DNA of 50,943 nt, taken from NCBI GenBank assembly GCA_043760535.1, contig JAYUOV010000034.1, positions 1 to 50,943 on the forward strand, read 5' to 3'. A model generated the notes under the pieces. It was not told where the DNA came from. It saw nothing but the letters and a program-made list of their open reading frames with translations, and ran no database searches. The DNA comes from JAZKFT01 sp043760535. Its GTDB lineage: Bacteria > Bacteroidota > Bacteroidia > Chitinophagales > Chitinophagaceae. Both the position numbers and the translations under genes were made by a program. Shown one piece after another: positions 1 through 8,551 of the stretch. Position 1 is the first letter of the stretch, and the number at the start of each line of letters is the position of its first letter.

Positions 1-21
1 TTTTGTTTTAAATGAAATGCA

Positions 22-57
22 AAAGAAAGCCGCTACAGAATTGAAGCGGCTTTCTTT
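22..57. terminator. Perfect-stem hairpin, probable terminator
   Basis: A 13-bp perfect inverted repeat (AAAGAAAGCCGCT with AGCGGCTTTCTTT) encloses a 10-nt loop. The A-rich left arm and T-rich right arm make it a plausible bidirectional rho-independent terminator for a gene lying left of the window. This is direct sequence observation; the function is inferred from shape. Confidence 0.75.
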
Positions 58-104
58 ACTACCGAAGGTTTAGTACAACAACTGGTTTTGTTTTTATTCT
101 TTTC

Positions 105-1463
105 ATGTGTTTAGCACAAATTAAATTGCCCCTTTTTTTCTCGGATAGTATGGTGCTGCAACAAAAAACTGCAGCTGCCATTTGGGGCATGGATGCTCCA
201 AATAAAAACATTACTGTAGCAGGTAGTTGGGGTAAAACCAGTAAAACAACCACAGACGAATAGGGAAAGTGGAAGCTACAATTACAAACCCCGGCAGCCG
301 GCGGGCCTTACACTGTCACTATAAAAGGAAGTTCAAAGATTATTTTAAAAGAAGTGCTGATTGGAGAGGTTTGGTTATGTTCCGGACAGTCGAACATGGA
401 AATGCCTATGAAAGGTTATGCTACACCACCACAACCAGTAGATAGCAGCGAATATTTTATTGCCAATTCTTTAAACGCTAACATCAGGGTGTTCAAGCCT
501 GGTTGGAATCCTCCAAGCCGCACAACCGCTTACGAGGTGGTTTCTGGCAGATGGATTGCTGCTTCGCCGGGTACTACACCAGATTTTAGTGCTACTGCTT
601 ATTTTTTTGCAAGAAAATTACAAAGTACACTAGGTATTCCCGTAGGAATTATAGTAATAGCCAGAGGAGGATCTAGCATTGAGAGTTGGCTGGATAGCTC
701 TACTTTATCTACTGTAAAACCAGTAGAAATACCAGCTGTGCTGGAATGGAAAACAGCACACTTAACACCTACCATGATGTACAATACTTTTTTACATCCT
801 TTTATTGGATATAGTATTAAAGGCGTTACGTGGTCGCAGGGAGAAGCGAATACAAAAAACAATCATGAATACCAGGCGCTTTTTACAAAAATGATTGGGT
901 TATGGAGAAGTAAATGGAATCAAGGTGCGTTTCCTTTTTACTTTGCACAATTACCTCCAAGGGGTGGTATAGACAACTTAAACATAGTACTACTTAGGGA
1001 AGCACAATTAAACACAATGCTAACCACAGCATCCACTGGAATGGCTGTAATATTAGATATAGGCTCTAAAGTACAGGGGCATTATCCTCAGAAAAAGGTT
1101 GTAGGCGATCGATTGGCACAGTGGGCATTGGTAAAAGACTATGGAAAATCAGGTGTAGCTAGTGGCCCTGTAGTTAAAGAAGTTATTAAAATAAAAGGGA
1201 GCATAAAATTAACTTTCGATTATCGTGGATCAGGGTTAACAACCTTTCACAAGCCCTTAATCGACTTTGAAATTGCGGGGTCCGATTCGTTGTTTCAGCC
1301 AGCAACAGCTATAATTACAGATAACAATACCTCCATAATTGTAACGAATGCCGAAGTTAAAAATCCAATGTATGTAAGGTATTGTTTTAGAAATGCTGTA
1401 GTAGGTTCGTTGTTCAACATTGATGGTTTACCCGCTTCATCATTTAGGGGTAAAGTGCTTTAA
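105..1463 (+). pseudogene. Sialate O-acetylesterase (SGNH family), interrupted by in-frame TAG
   Basis: Reads as a secreted sialate O-acetylesterase, which removes 9-O-acetyl groups from sialic acids. The N-terminal half starts near 105 after a hydrophobic stretch and contains the family segments FSDSMVLQQ and a GPYTVTIKGSSK block. The catalytic part shows CSGQSNMEMPM with the nucleophile Ser and, near the end, DIG...GHYP...VGDRLAQWA, the Asp/His region. A TAG at 261-263 sits in the same frame between TTTDE and GKWKLQL, where intact relatives read straight through, so the gene is cut into a 52-codon head and a 3' part that could only restart at GTG 354. Total length with the stop ignored is about 453 codons, near family length, so a single nonsense mutation (or sequence error) explains it. 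Neighbouring DNA is also decayed. Confidence 0.8.
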
Positions 1464-1866
1464 CAGATTTGCCGGCACCACAAAAAAACGATAGACACCG
1501 AGCGGAGCATTAGCCCTACATAGCCGTAGAAGTAACCGTAGCAGCAGGCTTACGAACCGGTAAGCTCTCTACATTTAACTGTGGCAACAAACTCTTTGAA
1601 CAAAGCAACCATTTAGGTAAAGTGCTGGTAACCGTAACCGGCAAAAAGCTGCCAATACCCAACGCCGTTGGCACCAAAGTTGCCAACTATTTACCCGATG
1701 TAGCCACCGCTACAGATTACTATCCGTTTGCGATGGCATTGCCGGGAAGAACTTTCTCCCCTAATAGTGAGTATAGGAATGGGTTTAATGAGCAGGAGAA
1801 ATCTACGGAAATCGACCTAGCTGGTAATAGTAAGACTACTGAGTTTTGGCAGTATGATAGTAGGAT

Positions 1867-2065
1867 CAGAACTCCTTACTCTTCGCAGTTTTGATTGCGT
1901 AGTTTTTCTTTTTTTGAACCCAGCGAAAGCCGTGCCCTGATGGAGCGACATTGGCGAACGTTGTAAATCCCGTAGCATTACGGGACTCCGTTCAACAGAT
2001 TGCTACTATCAGGTATTTAGATTGCGAATAACAAGTGGTTTCAGTTCTCGGGCTAAGGAGTTCTG
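1867..2065. mobile_element. MITE-like element with 12-bp TIRs and 5-bp TSD
   Basis: Ends are CAGAACTCCTTA (1867-1878) and its exact reverse complement TAAGGAGTTCTG (2054-2065). The element is flanked by AGGAT direct repeats at 1862-1866 and 2066-2070, and excising element plus one AGGAT restores the RHS reading frame, giving independent proof of insertion. At 199 bp it has no room for a transposase, so it is a non-autonomous element presumably moved by an IS elsewhere in the genome. It contains copy A of the dispersed palindromic repeat and a further inner pair of GATTGCG words (1893-1899, 2020-2026). Confidence 0.85.
1934..2012 (-). repeat. Dispersed palindromic repeat, copy A
   Basis: In minus orientation it reads GAACGGAGTCCCGTA, ATGC loop, TACGGGATTTACAACGTTC, then GCCAATGTCGCTCCATCAGGGC. 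The same order recurs at copies B (about 29.9 kb), C (36.7 kb) and D (48.65 kb). The centre CCCGTA-ATGC-TACGGG folds as a hairpin nested inside a GAACG/CGTTC outer pair. This copy lies inside the MITE-like element. Confidence 0.8.
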
Positions 2066-2576
2066 AGGATTGAAAGGAGGTGGAATGTTGACCCGGTAAC
2101 CAAAGAATGGGAAAGCCCTTATGCCACTTTTAGTAATAATCCAATCATCAATATTGATCCTAATGGGGATAATGATTTCAGCTATAAAACTTCGGTAGGT
2201 GGTACAATGCGTACCGAAAGCACCACTGCAGAAACTTTTGATGGTAAGGCACCCATCCTTACCCTGCTTACACATAATGAAGGGTTTAATAGGGTGCCGG
2301 GGCTTGTGGTCGTTGACCCGCACAGCTTGTAATGTAAAAGCTGCTCAGGCAGCAACTTTTTTAATAGATGGTGTGCCTTACAATACCATACCAGCCTTAA
2401 TTTCATAAGAAAAGTAACGGGAAAGCACCAGATGGAGTCAGGAGCCTACTTAATCAGATTCCGGCGCCTGGAAGGTTTCAAACTTGGTGACTGGGTGAAA
2501 TCGGCGAGTCCTGCAAGCCCACACACAAAGGCCATGGCAGAGACTCGCCTAAGAATGATTGGGTAATGGCAAAGCC

Positions 2577-3806
2577 CTATTTTCTTTTCTTCTTTTTTAC
2601 AACAGCTTTTTCTTTTTTTACCGGTACTTTATTCTTCCTGGTGCCTGTAGAATCGGCCTCATTTACTTCCCTTTCGTAATTAATATCCTCATAATAGGGT
2701 CTGAAAATATTTGCAATATGTGGTGCATGATAAATGCGTCTGTTAAATACATTTCCTGTAACAATAATAACCGCTGTATCTTGGTACAATCTTTGAAAAA
2801 TAGCATTATTCCCATGCCACCATCCGTTGTGGTACACAATTTTATTGCCACCTGGCCATATCTTGAGCCGCCAGCCAAGGCCATAAAATTCGCTGCTGTC
2901 TTTGTAGTGATGATCTGGCTGTTGGGGTTGCCAGGCCATTTCGTAGGCAGCACTATCCAAAAATACATGGCTTCGGATGGCACTGTCATACATCATCAGA
3001 TCCCGGCAAGTGGTGTACACATTTTTATCACCATAAATAGCATCGAGATAATCGAAATTATAGACCGTTTTGTTGGCTTTAAAAGAAGGTAAATACCGGG
3101 CTGTATCACCAATGCAAAAAACGAAACTGTTTTTCATGCCGGCCGGCTTAAAGATTTTTTCTTTTACATATTCTGGAAATGCCTGTCCGGAAATCTTTTC
3201 TACAATTAATGCTAGGATCACAAAATTGGTATTACAATATTCAAAACTGCTACCCACGGGATGGGTTAAAGGTGGCTTATTTTGAATCATAAAATCCAGC
3301 ACATCTGTATTGGTGGCAATGCGTTTTTTATCCCACCCAAACTTAGGGAAGAAATATGCATAATTCTGTAAGCCGCTTATATGGCTTAGCAAATGTTTTA
3401 TGGTAACCCCTTTATAAGGAAAGTCGGAAAAAAAGTGTTGCAGGCTATCGGTAAGCTTTATTTTTTCCTGTTGTAATAATTGTAATATAGCTGTACTGGT
3501 AAAGGTTTTAGAGGTCGAAGCCACATGAAATGGCGTAGAATCGCTTATAGGAGAACTTTGTGCCACATCGCTAAAACCCTGGTAATGTTCGTAAAGAACA
3601 GTGCCATTTTTAGCTACCAAAATACCACCGCTGAAAGCAAAATTGTTTAACAGGGTATCCATAAAGTATCCTATAGAATCACCCAATTTTTTTACTTCTG
3701 CAGCAGGCATTTGTCGCAGGTTATTTATGAATTGTGCCTGTACCTTCTGCTCATTGCTTTTGCAACTGAAAGCCAGTATAGAAATAATTACAAACCATTT
3801 TTGCAT
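2577..3806 (-). CDS. Serine hydrolase, class C beta-lactamase/DD-peptidase fold lipoprotein
   Basis: A 409-residue protein of the beta-lactamase/penicillin-binding family (PF00144 type), probably acting on peptides or esters at the envelope rather than conferring resistance. The catalytic SxxK is in FHVASTSKTF, the YxN motif is YCN in FEYCNTNF, and a late HxG occurs in YHNGWW. I place the start at 3806: the product then begins MQKWFVIISILAFSC, a lipoprotein signal with Cys after LAFS, and a -7 promoter box lies just upstream; the longer frame to 3908 would bury the signal. The C-terminus is an unusual Lys-rich tail (KKEKAVVKKKKRK). It is transcribed away from the unrelated repeat at 3.9-4.0 kb. 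Substrate unknown. Confidence 0.85.
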   Translation of the reverse strand: MQKWFVIISILAFSCKSNEQKVQAQFINNLRQMPAAEVKKLGDSIGYFMDTLLNNFAFSGGILVAKNGTVLYEHYQGFSDVAQSSPISDSTPFHVASTSKTFTSTAILQLLQQEKIKLTDSLQHFFSDFPYKGVTIKHLLSHISGLQNYAYFFPKFGWDKKRIATNTDVLDFMIQNKPPLTHPVGSSFEYCNTNFVILALIVEKISGQAFPEYVKEKIFKPAGMKNSFVFCIGDTARYLPSFKANKTVYNFDYLDAIYGDKNVYTTCRDLMMYDSAIRSHVFLDSAAYEMAWQPQQPDHHYKDSSEFYGLGWRLKIWPGGNKIVYHNGWWHGNNAIFQRLYQDTAVIIVTGNVFNRRIYHAPHIANIFRPYYEDINYEREVNEADSTGTRKNKVPVKKEKAVVKKKKRK

Positions 3807-3811
3807 AGCCA

Positions 3812-3819
3812 CAAATATA
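3812..3819 (-). promoter_or_regulatory. -7 promoter box TATATTTG
   Basis: On the minus strand TATATTTG matches the Bacteroidetes sigma consensus TAnnTTTG and ends 5 nt before ATG 3806, predicting an almost leaderless mRNA. No clean TTTG -33 box sits at usual spacing, so confidence is moderate. It supports the 3806 start. Confidence 0.5.
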
Positions 3820-3903
3820 GTTTGGTGTTTGCAAATTGGTAAATACAAATTGAATAAATGGGAGAGGGTGCATTTAATATTGTTGTCCCAAAAAATCAAA
3901 TAC

Positions 3904-4035
3904 ACCAATCGTTTCTACGGAACGAAAGCACCCATGTATCATTAATTTATTACCTACGAAACGTACCGAAGGGACGACTGGTGGGTGGTAGAATATAGTA
4001 AAGTTGGCAATTTCGTTCCGTAGGAACGTTTGGTG
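3904..4035. repeat. Intergenic inverted repeat with ACGGAACGAAA arms
   Basis: The left arm (3904-3927) and right arm (4012-4035) are near-perfect inverted copies of about 24 bp sharing CTACGGAACGAAA / TTTCGTTCCGTAG. Between them is a partly related segment (CCTACGAAACGTACCGAAGGGAC). No ORF. This word class is common between Bacteroidetes genes; function unknown. Confidence 0.7.
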
Positions 4036-4091
4036 TCTGCTACAATTTTAAATACATCCATGGGAGCTATAAAACAACCACTTTGCAATAA

Positions 4092-5759
4092 TTACCTTCT
4101 GCGATCCATTAAAAACCTTTCAAACTGCTGTAAAGAAAAACTGCTCAGATTTTGGGTAGCGGTGAGCAATCCTTTTTGTGCTGCAATAACACCGTAGCGA
4201 ATGTCATCATAGCCTACAATTGAGTGTGCATCCGGGTTTATCGAAATGATGGCACCTTTTTCTGTGGCATAGCTAATCCAGCTCCAATCCATATCTAGCC
4301 GGCGGGGATGGGCATTTAGCTCTATTACTACATCGTTGGCCACACAGGCGTCTATAATCGTTTTATGATCTAAAGGATAGCCTTTGCGGCTTAGCAATAG
4401 CCTTCCGGTCATGTGGCCGAGAATGGTGGTGTATGGGTTTTCTATAGCGTTCATAAGCCGCATCATGGCTTTTTCTTCGCTCATCTTCAGGTTACTGTGT
4501 ACTGAGGCTATTACCAAATCAAAAGAAGAAAGGATGTCGTCGTCATAATCAAGGCTGCCATCGTTGAGAATGTCACTTTCAATGCTCTTAAAAATTCTGA
4601 ACGGAGCCAGTTTGGTATTTAATTCTTCAATCTGCTGATGCTGTGCCGCTACCTTGTCTTCGTACAAGCCATTGGCATAAAATGCCGATTTGCTATGGTC
4701 GCTGATTACTAAATATTCAAAGCCTTTTGCGATTGCCGCCGTTGCCATTTGTTCTATTGAAAACGAACCGTCACTCCAGTTGCTATGGCTGTGGATGATA
4801 CCTTTTATATCAGCCGTTTCAATAATTTGTGGCAACTTGTTTTGCTTACACATTTCAATTATGGCTGCATCATGCCTTAAATAAGGCGGTAAGTAGGGTA
4901 GCGATAATGATGAAAAATATGCCTGCTCGGTAGCAAAATCATTGAGGGTTGTAACCGTATATTTTTTACTGAACTCACTTAAAAATGTATCGCTGCAACT
5001 CGTTTCAAAAACGGTTTGTAGCAAATTGTTTTCGGCTGCAAATCTGATATTTATCGCAGCACCTTCTTCCAATTTAAAAGCAATATCCGAGGTTTCTGTT
5101 TGCTGATAAACGATACCATTTGCAGTGAGGTTATTTATAATTTTTTCCACATTACTATCCGTAACAAAGTGGATAACATCAATTGTGTCATTTCGCATGG
5201 CTACACTGCCTGATAAAAATATTTTTGATGGGGCAACGATTTGTTGTAATTGCGCTAATAAATGTTGTGCGGTTTGCTCAATTTGCTGGTATAAAAAGCT
5301 GCCTTGATTTCTTAAATAATACTCAATGGTTTCTTTAATATTCTGTTGCGATTTCTCTCCAAAACCTTTGTAGAGCGTCAGCCGGTTTTCGTTACATGCA
5401 TACAATAATTCTCCAATACTTTCAATCTCCATTTCTTTCCAAACGGTTTGTATTTTTTTTGGCCCAAGACCTTTTATTTTCAGCATTTCCAAAACGCCCG
5501 GCGGGGTTTTTTGTATTAGGTCGGTCAAAATTTTCATTTCGCCTGTGGCTAGAATTTCTTCAATTTTTTTTGCAGCAGAATCGCCGATTCCTTTTAATAA
5601 GGCTACTTGCTTCATATCCATGTTAGCTACTTGTTCTGTAACCTTCTCCAGCTGGAAAGCTGCATTTGCATAGCTTTTCGCCTTAAATCCATTTTCTCCG
5701 TGTATGTCCATTAGCTTAGCTAAAAGCGAAAACGTATCTGCAATCTGGAAATTATCCAT
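4092..5759 (-). CDS. polX: PolX-like protein: family X polymerase domain plus PHP domain
   Basis: A 555-residue protein with the bacterial PolX layout. It has an 8-kDa/HhH region (residues 1-150, helix-hairpin-helix signatures LLKGIGDSAAKKI, IKGLGPKKI, YKGFGEKS), a family X palm (about 150-310), and a C-terminal PHP phosphoesterase domain from about 318. PHP metal ligands are all visible: HSHSNWSDG, SDHS, ESD, ASVHSN, NAHP, DAHS. The palm appears degraded: the GS motif is present (LSGSVAMR), but the DxD pair reads TIDVIHF and the third aspartate region reads INIRF. I infer a 3'-5' exonuclease or phosphoesterase in DNA repair with little polymerase activity. Monocistronic; the terminator at 5801-5828 separates it from the gene upstream. 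Confidence 0.9.
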   Translation of the reverse strand: MDNFQIADTFSLLAKLMDIHGENGFKAKSYANAAFQLEKVTEQVANMDMKQVALLKGIGDSAAKKIEEILATGEMKILTDLIQKTPPGVLEMLKIKGLGPKKIQTVWKEMEIESIGELLYACNENRLTLYKGFGEKSQQNIKETIEYYLRNQGSFLYQQIEQTAQHLLAQLQQIVAPSKIFLSGSVAMRNDTIDVIHFVTDSNVEKIINNLTANGIVYQQTETSDIAFKLEEGAAINIRFAAENNLLQTVFETSCSDTFLSEFSKKYTVTTLNDFATEQAYFSSLSLPYLPPYLRHDAAIIEMCKQNKLPQIIETADIKGIIHSHSNWSDGSFSIEQMATAAIAKGFEYLVISDHSKSAFYANGLYEDKVAAQHQQIEELNTKLAPFRIFKSIESDILNDGSLDYDDDILSSFDLVIASVHSNLKMSEEKAMMRLMNAIENPYTTILGHMTGRLLLSRKGYPLDHKTIIDACVANDVVIELNAHPRRLDMDWSWISYATEKGAIISINPDAHSIVGYDDIRYGVIAAQKGLLTATQNLSSFSLQQFERFLMDRRR

Positions 5760-5800
5760 AGTACTATTTTAGTATGTAAACGTAAGAATAAACTACATAA

Positions 5801-5828
5801 AAAAACCCCCGGATGTACGGGGGTTTTT
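5801..5828 (-). terminator. Rho-independent terminator of the histone H1-like gene
   Basis: An 11-bp perfect stem AAAAACCCCCG / CGGGGGTTTTT with a 6-nt loop lies 21 nt beyond the minus-strand stop at 5849. Confidence 0.9.
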
Positions 5829-5848
5829 CAAAATATCCTTTAAAAGGA

Positions 5849-6193
5849 CTACTTCTTAGCAGCTTTTTTTGCAGCTTTTTTTGGAGCAACAGCTTTTTTA
5901 GCTGGGGCAGCAGCAGCTTTTTTTGGAGCGGCTACTTTCTTTACTGGAGCTGGTGCAGCTTTTTTAGCAGCTGGAGCAGCCTTCTTTGCTGGAGCTGGAG
6001 CAACCTTTTTTACTGGAGCTGGAGCAGCTTTTTTTGCTGGAGCTGGAGCAGCTTTTTTTGCTGGAGCTGGAACAGCTTTTTTTGCTGGAGCTGGAACAGC
6101 TTTTTTTGCTGGAGCTGGAACAGCTTTTTTTGCTGGAACAGCGGCTTTTTTAGGAGCGGCCTTTTTAGCGGCGGCTTTTTTTGCAGTTGCCAT
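5849..6193 (-). CDS. Histone H1-like Lys/Ala/Pro-rich DNA-binding protein
   Basis: A 114-residue protein composed almost entirely of K, A, P and V, starting MATAKKAAAKKAAPKK. The middle is a tandem array of the octapeptide KKAVPAPA and variants, encoded by 24-bp direct repeats between about 5985 and 6130; the end is again K/A-rich (KKAAKKAAKK). The composition matches the C-terminal tail of eukaryotic linker histone H1 and bacterial H1-like nucleoid proteins, which compact DNA by charge. The start at 6193 is the first ATG that yields the repeat protein; the longer frame to 6274 adds a non-basic stretch. Length is likely variable between strains because the 24-bp units can slip. Ends at a strong terminator. 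Confidence 0.8.
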   Translation of the reverse strand: MATAKKAAAKKAAPKKAAVPAKKAVPAPAKKAVPAPAKKAVPAPAKKAAPAPAKKAAPAPVKKVAPAPAKKAAPAAKKAAPAPVKKVAAPKKAAAAPAKKAVAPKKAAKKAAKK

Positions 6194-6280
6194 TTTTAAA
6201 ATTTTAATGGTTAGTAAATATGGAGTAAAAATAATTATTTTTTTTTCTCCACAAAACTTTTTATACAACTGCACCGATGT

Positions 6281-6547
6281 TTAGGCTGTTGCCTCTAGTG
6301 CAACAATTGAGACAAAGTTTTTATCTCCTTTACCTTTTTTAAACTCTACTAATCCATCAGTTAATGCAAAGATGGTGAAGTCTTTTCCAACACCAACATT
6401 ATTGCCTGGGTGGTACTGTGTTCCTCTTTGGCGAATGATGATATTACCAGCAGCTGCAGGCTGACCACCATATATTTTAACACCCAATCTTTTGCTGTGA
6501 GAATCACGACCGTTTTTTACGGAACCTTCGCCTTTTTTATGTGCCAT
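6281..6547 (-). CDS. rpmA: 50S ribosomal protein L27
   Basis: An 88-residue L27, which sits at the peptidyl transferase centre of the 50S subunit. The diagnostic N-terminus MAHKKGEGSVKNGRDS, then SKRLGVKIYGGQ and IIIRQRGTQYHPG, are present and full length. There is no N-terminal extension needing protease removal. It follows rplU in the conserved L21-L27 operon with a 93-nt gap. Confidence 0.98.
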   Translation of the reverse strand: MAHKKGEGSVKNGRDSHSKRLGVKIYGGQPAAAGNIIIRQRGTQYHPGNNVGVGKDFTIFALTDGLVEFKKGKGDKNFVSIVALEATA

Positions 6548-6640
6548 TTTTTATTAATTTTTTAAACTATTTCAAATAAACACAAACTCAGTATTTGTAC
6601 TGGCCTAATTTTTATTTAAAAATCGATTAGTTATGTATTG

Positions 6641-6946
6641 TTAAGCTATGCTTTCAATTTTAATTTGCGTGTAGTGTGTACGATGACCAATTTTTTTGCG
6701 GAAACCCTTACGGCGTTTCATTTTAAAAGCGATTACTTTATCACCTTGTACAAGGTCTTTAAGTATCTCGGCATTTACTATGGCTTTAATATCTGCACCT
6801 GCGGTAACTGTACCACCTGTATTTACTAAAAGCACATCAGAAAAAGCTACTTTGTCGCCGGTTTTGCCATCAAGATGTGGCACATACAAATTATCACCTG
6901 CTTTTACGGTGAATTGCATTCCAGCTATTTTTACAACTGCTAACAT
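6641..6946 (-). CDS. rplU: 50S ribosomal protein L21
   Basis: A 101-residue L21, which binds 23S rRNA. It starts MLAVVKIAGMQFTVKAGD, the usual opening of the family, and has the C-terminal FKMKRRKGFRKKIGHRTHYT signature that contacts rRNA. The start at 6946 is chosen because it matches family N-termini and follows a good -7 promoter box; the longer frame to 7018 is promoter sequence. First gene of the rplU-rpmA operon. Confidence 0.97.
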   Translation of the reverse strand: MLAVVKIAGMQFTVKAGDNLYVPHLDGKTGDKVAFSDVLLVNTGGTVTAGADIKAIVNAEILKDLVQGDKVIAFKMKRRKGFRKKIGHRTHYTQIKIESIA

Positions 6947-6968
6947 GATAATCCAAAATTTAGGACGG

Positions 6969-6996
6969 CAAAAGTAAGGAAATCCGTTTTTACAAA
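6969..6996 (-). promoter_or_regulatory. Predicted promoter of rplU-rpmA
   Basis: On the minus strand TTTG (6996-6993), a 16-nt spacer, and TACTTTTG (6976-6969) match the Bacteroidetes -33/-7 pattern, though the spacer is short. The predicted start of transcription is about 15 nt before ATG 6946. Confidence 0.5.
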
Positions 6997-7086
6997 AGGA
7001 ATTTTTTTGACGTTTCACCGTTTTGTGCTCATTCAGCTAAAGTTTACACTCGTTTTTAAGCTAGAAACAGCTGTCTATCAGTTTAC

Positions 7087-7662
7087 TTATTTCCCTTTTC
7101 TTTCAAAATAATGCTTGCGGCATAAGGGTAGGTATTCGTCTTTTTCTCCTAGTAACACCTGCGATTTACTTACGCCCTTTCTAAAACTGTAATGTGCTAT
7201 TGAGCCGCAATCCACACAAATGGCGTGTAACTTGGTAATATAATCGGCTGTGGCCAGTAGGTTGGGCATTTGCCCAAAGGGCTTACCCATATAGTCCATG
7301 TCAAGCCCAGCTACTATTACCCTAGTGCCACGTAAGGCAAGCTGTTCGCATACATGGCATATTTCATCATCAAAAAACTGTGCCTCGTCTATGCCTACTA
7401 CATCCACATCCTGAGCCAATAGTAAAATGGTTTGTGAGTTTTCTATTGGCGTACTCATTATGGCATTTTCATCGTGGCTTACAATCTTTGATTCATTGTA
7501 CCGCACATCTATAGCAGGCTTAAAAATTTCTACTTTAAGATTGGCAATTTTTACACGTTTCAGTCGGCGAATCAGTTCTTCTGTTTTACCGCTAAACATG
7601 CTGCCGCAGATAACTTCTATCCAGCCTCTTTTTTCGCCGCTTATATTTGGTTCTATAAACAT
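7087..7662 (-). CDS. tdk: Thymidine kinase, type II
   Basis: A 191-residue cytosolic enzyme that phosphorylates thymidine to dTMP in the salvage pathway. The P-loop GSMFSGKT (residues 20-27), the Walker B/catalytic segment VVGIDEAQFF, and the C-terminal zinc ribbon pairs CVDCGS and LCRKH are all present. Length is typical. The lasso region YNESKIVSHDE is also recognisable. It is divergently oriented to the gene at 7766 and separate from the ribosomal operon. Confidence 0.97.
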   Translation of the reverse strand: MFIEPNISGEKRGWIEVICGSMFSGKTEELIRRLKRVKIANLKVEIFKPAIDVRYNESKIVSHDENAIMSTPIENSQTILLLAQDVDVVGIDEAQFFDDEICHVCEQLALRGTRVIVAGLDMDYMGKPFGQMPNLLATADYITKLHAICVDCGSIAHYSFRKGVSKSQVLLGEKDEYLPLCRKHYFERKGK

Positions 7663-7765
7663 TTAGGGTAGGGTACTTTATTTTTAGGTAAAATTATGGC
7701 TAACTTTAACAAGTTTAAATGGGGCAAGATAACAAAAAGGCCATCAGTTCACATTACTGCAATGC

Positions 7766-8551
7766 ATGCTTCGGCGATTATTTGTTTTTATTTTCGCCAT
7801 TTATTGTCACCCTATTTTCCAGTTCAAAACCTATTTATCAAGTTTAAAATTATTAAAGGTGCCACGAATAGGAACTTTATTAGAGAAGCTAAACGTACAA
7901 TATGCTGCCGGAGCCGATCCACAGGCAGTACTGTTAACGCTGCAAATGATGCAGAAAGAATTACTGCTTCAAAATGGGGCTGTTAAAAAAAATGTTACAC
8001 ATGGGATTACTGTTTTTATGCCGGGGCAACAGGATTTGTGTTTAATAAATACTGATGCCAGCGTAGTTGCGCAGCCGGCTGCGGTATCAAAAAAATTGGT
8101 TTTTGAATTGGATCCTGAACCATTAGAAGAAGAGGCTGAAGTGGCTGTTTGTTCAGCTCCGCTGCACGAAATGCCCACTTTTACCCGGCAACCTGAACGA
8201 AATGCTACAGCAGTTATGGAATTAAACGAAACGGTTACAGTAGAAAAGCCATCGCTTAATGAAATGCTTGAGGTGGATGTAAAGGCAGAACTTGCATTTA
8301 CTTTGCAGCAGGATTCCATTAAAGACTTGCGTAAGGCCATTAGCATAAACGACCGTTACCAGTTTATTAACCATCTTTTTAAAGGTGATGAAATGGCGTA
8401 CGAACGGAGCTTAAAAACAATTAATGCCTTTAATATTTTACCCGAAGCACAATTTTGGATACGCCGCGAACTAGCGGTAAAGTTTTCTTGGAAAAACGAG
8501 CATAAATTGGTGCAGCAATTTTATCAACTGGTAAGTAGGCGGTTTTTGTAA
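7766..8551 (+). CDS. Conserved hypothetical protein, soluble, acidic middle
   Basis: A protein of up to 261 residues, not assigned to a function. The C-terminal third is the well-conserved-looking part: IKDLRKAISINDRYQFINHLFKGDEMAYERSLKTINAF... and EAQFWIRREL, helical, resembling a Bacteroidetes-restricted family I have seen without a function. The middle is acidic and low-complexity (LEEEAEVAV). The first about 30 residues are hydrophobic and may not be coding; a GTG near 7859 giving VPRIGTLLEKL is an alternative start. Its last 28 nt overlap, tail to tail, the end of the Kdo transferase gene. Confidence 0.65.
   Translation: MLRRLFVFIFAIYCHPIFQFKTYLSSLKLLKVPRIGTLLEKLNVQYAAGADPQAVLLTLQMMQKELLLQNGAVKKNVTHGITVFMPGQQDLCLINTDASVVAQPAAVSKKLVFELDPEPLEEEAEVAVCSAPLHEMPTFTRQPERNATAVMELNETVTVEKPSLNEMLEVDVKAELAFTLQQDSIKDLRKAISINDRYQFINHLFKGDEMAYERSLKTINAFNILPEAQFWIRRELAVKFSWKNEHKLVQQFYQLVSRRFL

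Larger units (their letters stand above)
1580..2332 (+). pseudogene. RHS/YD-repeat protein, C-terminal core remnant
   Basis: The translation carries the C-terminal RHS core: FEQSNHLGKVLVTV, then TATDYYPFAMALPGRTFSPN, YRNGFNEQEKSTEIDLAGN, and after a gap RRWNVDPVTKEWESPYATF and NNPIINIDPNGDND. These are hallmark segments of Bacteroidetes RHS cores. No N-terminal repeats exist in the window; the open frame begins only after stop codons near 1511. The core is split by a 204-bp insertion (MITE plus duplicated AGGAT); removing it rejoins ...YDSRI with ERRWNVDP in the same frame. A stop at 2330-2332 truncates the variable tip, and a different frame continues weakly to about 2408. The 2409-2576 stretch shows nothing I can identify. 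Almost certainly non-functional. Confidence 0.8.

Noticed and set aside
2577..3908. Longest start of the serine hydrolase gene at 3908
   Set aside because: Would place 34 residues before a good lipoprotein signal; the promoter box also lies at 3812-3819.
5813..6199. Plus-strand 128-codon frame rich in W, S, F, C
   Set aside because: Antisense shadow of the histone H1-like repeat gene.
7696..7986. Plus-strand 96-codon frame beginning MANFNKFKWGK
   Set aside because: Overlaps the better-supported frame at 7766 in another phase and loses protein-like character after about 60 codons.
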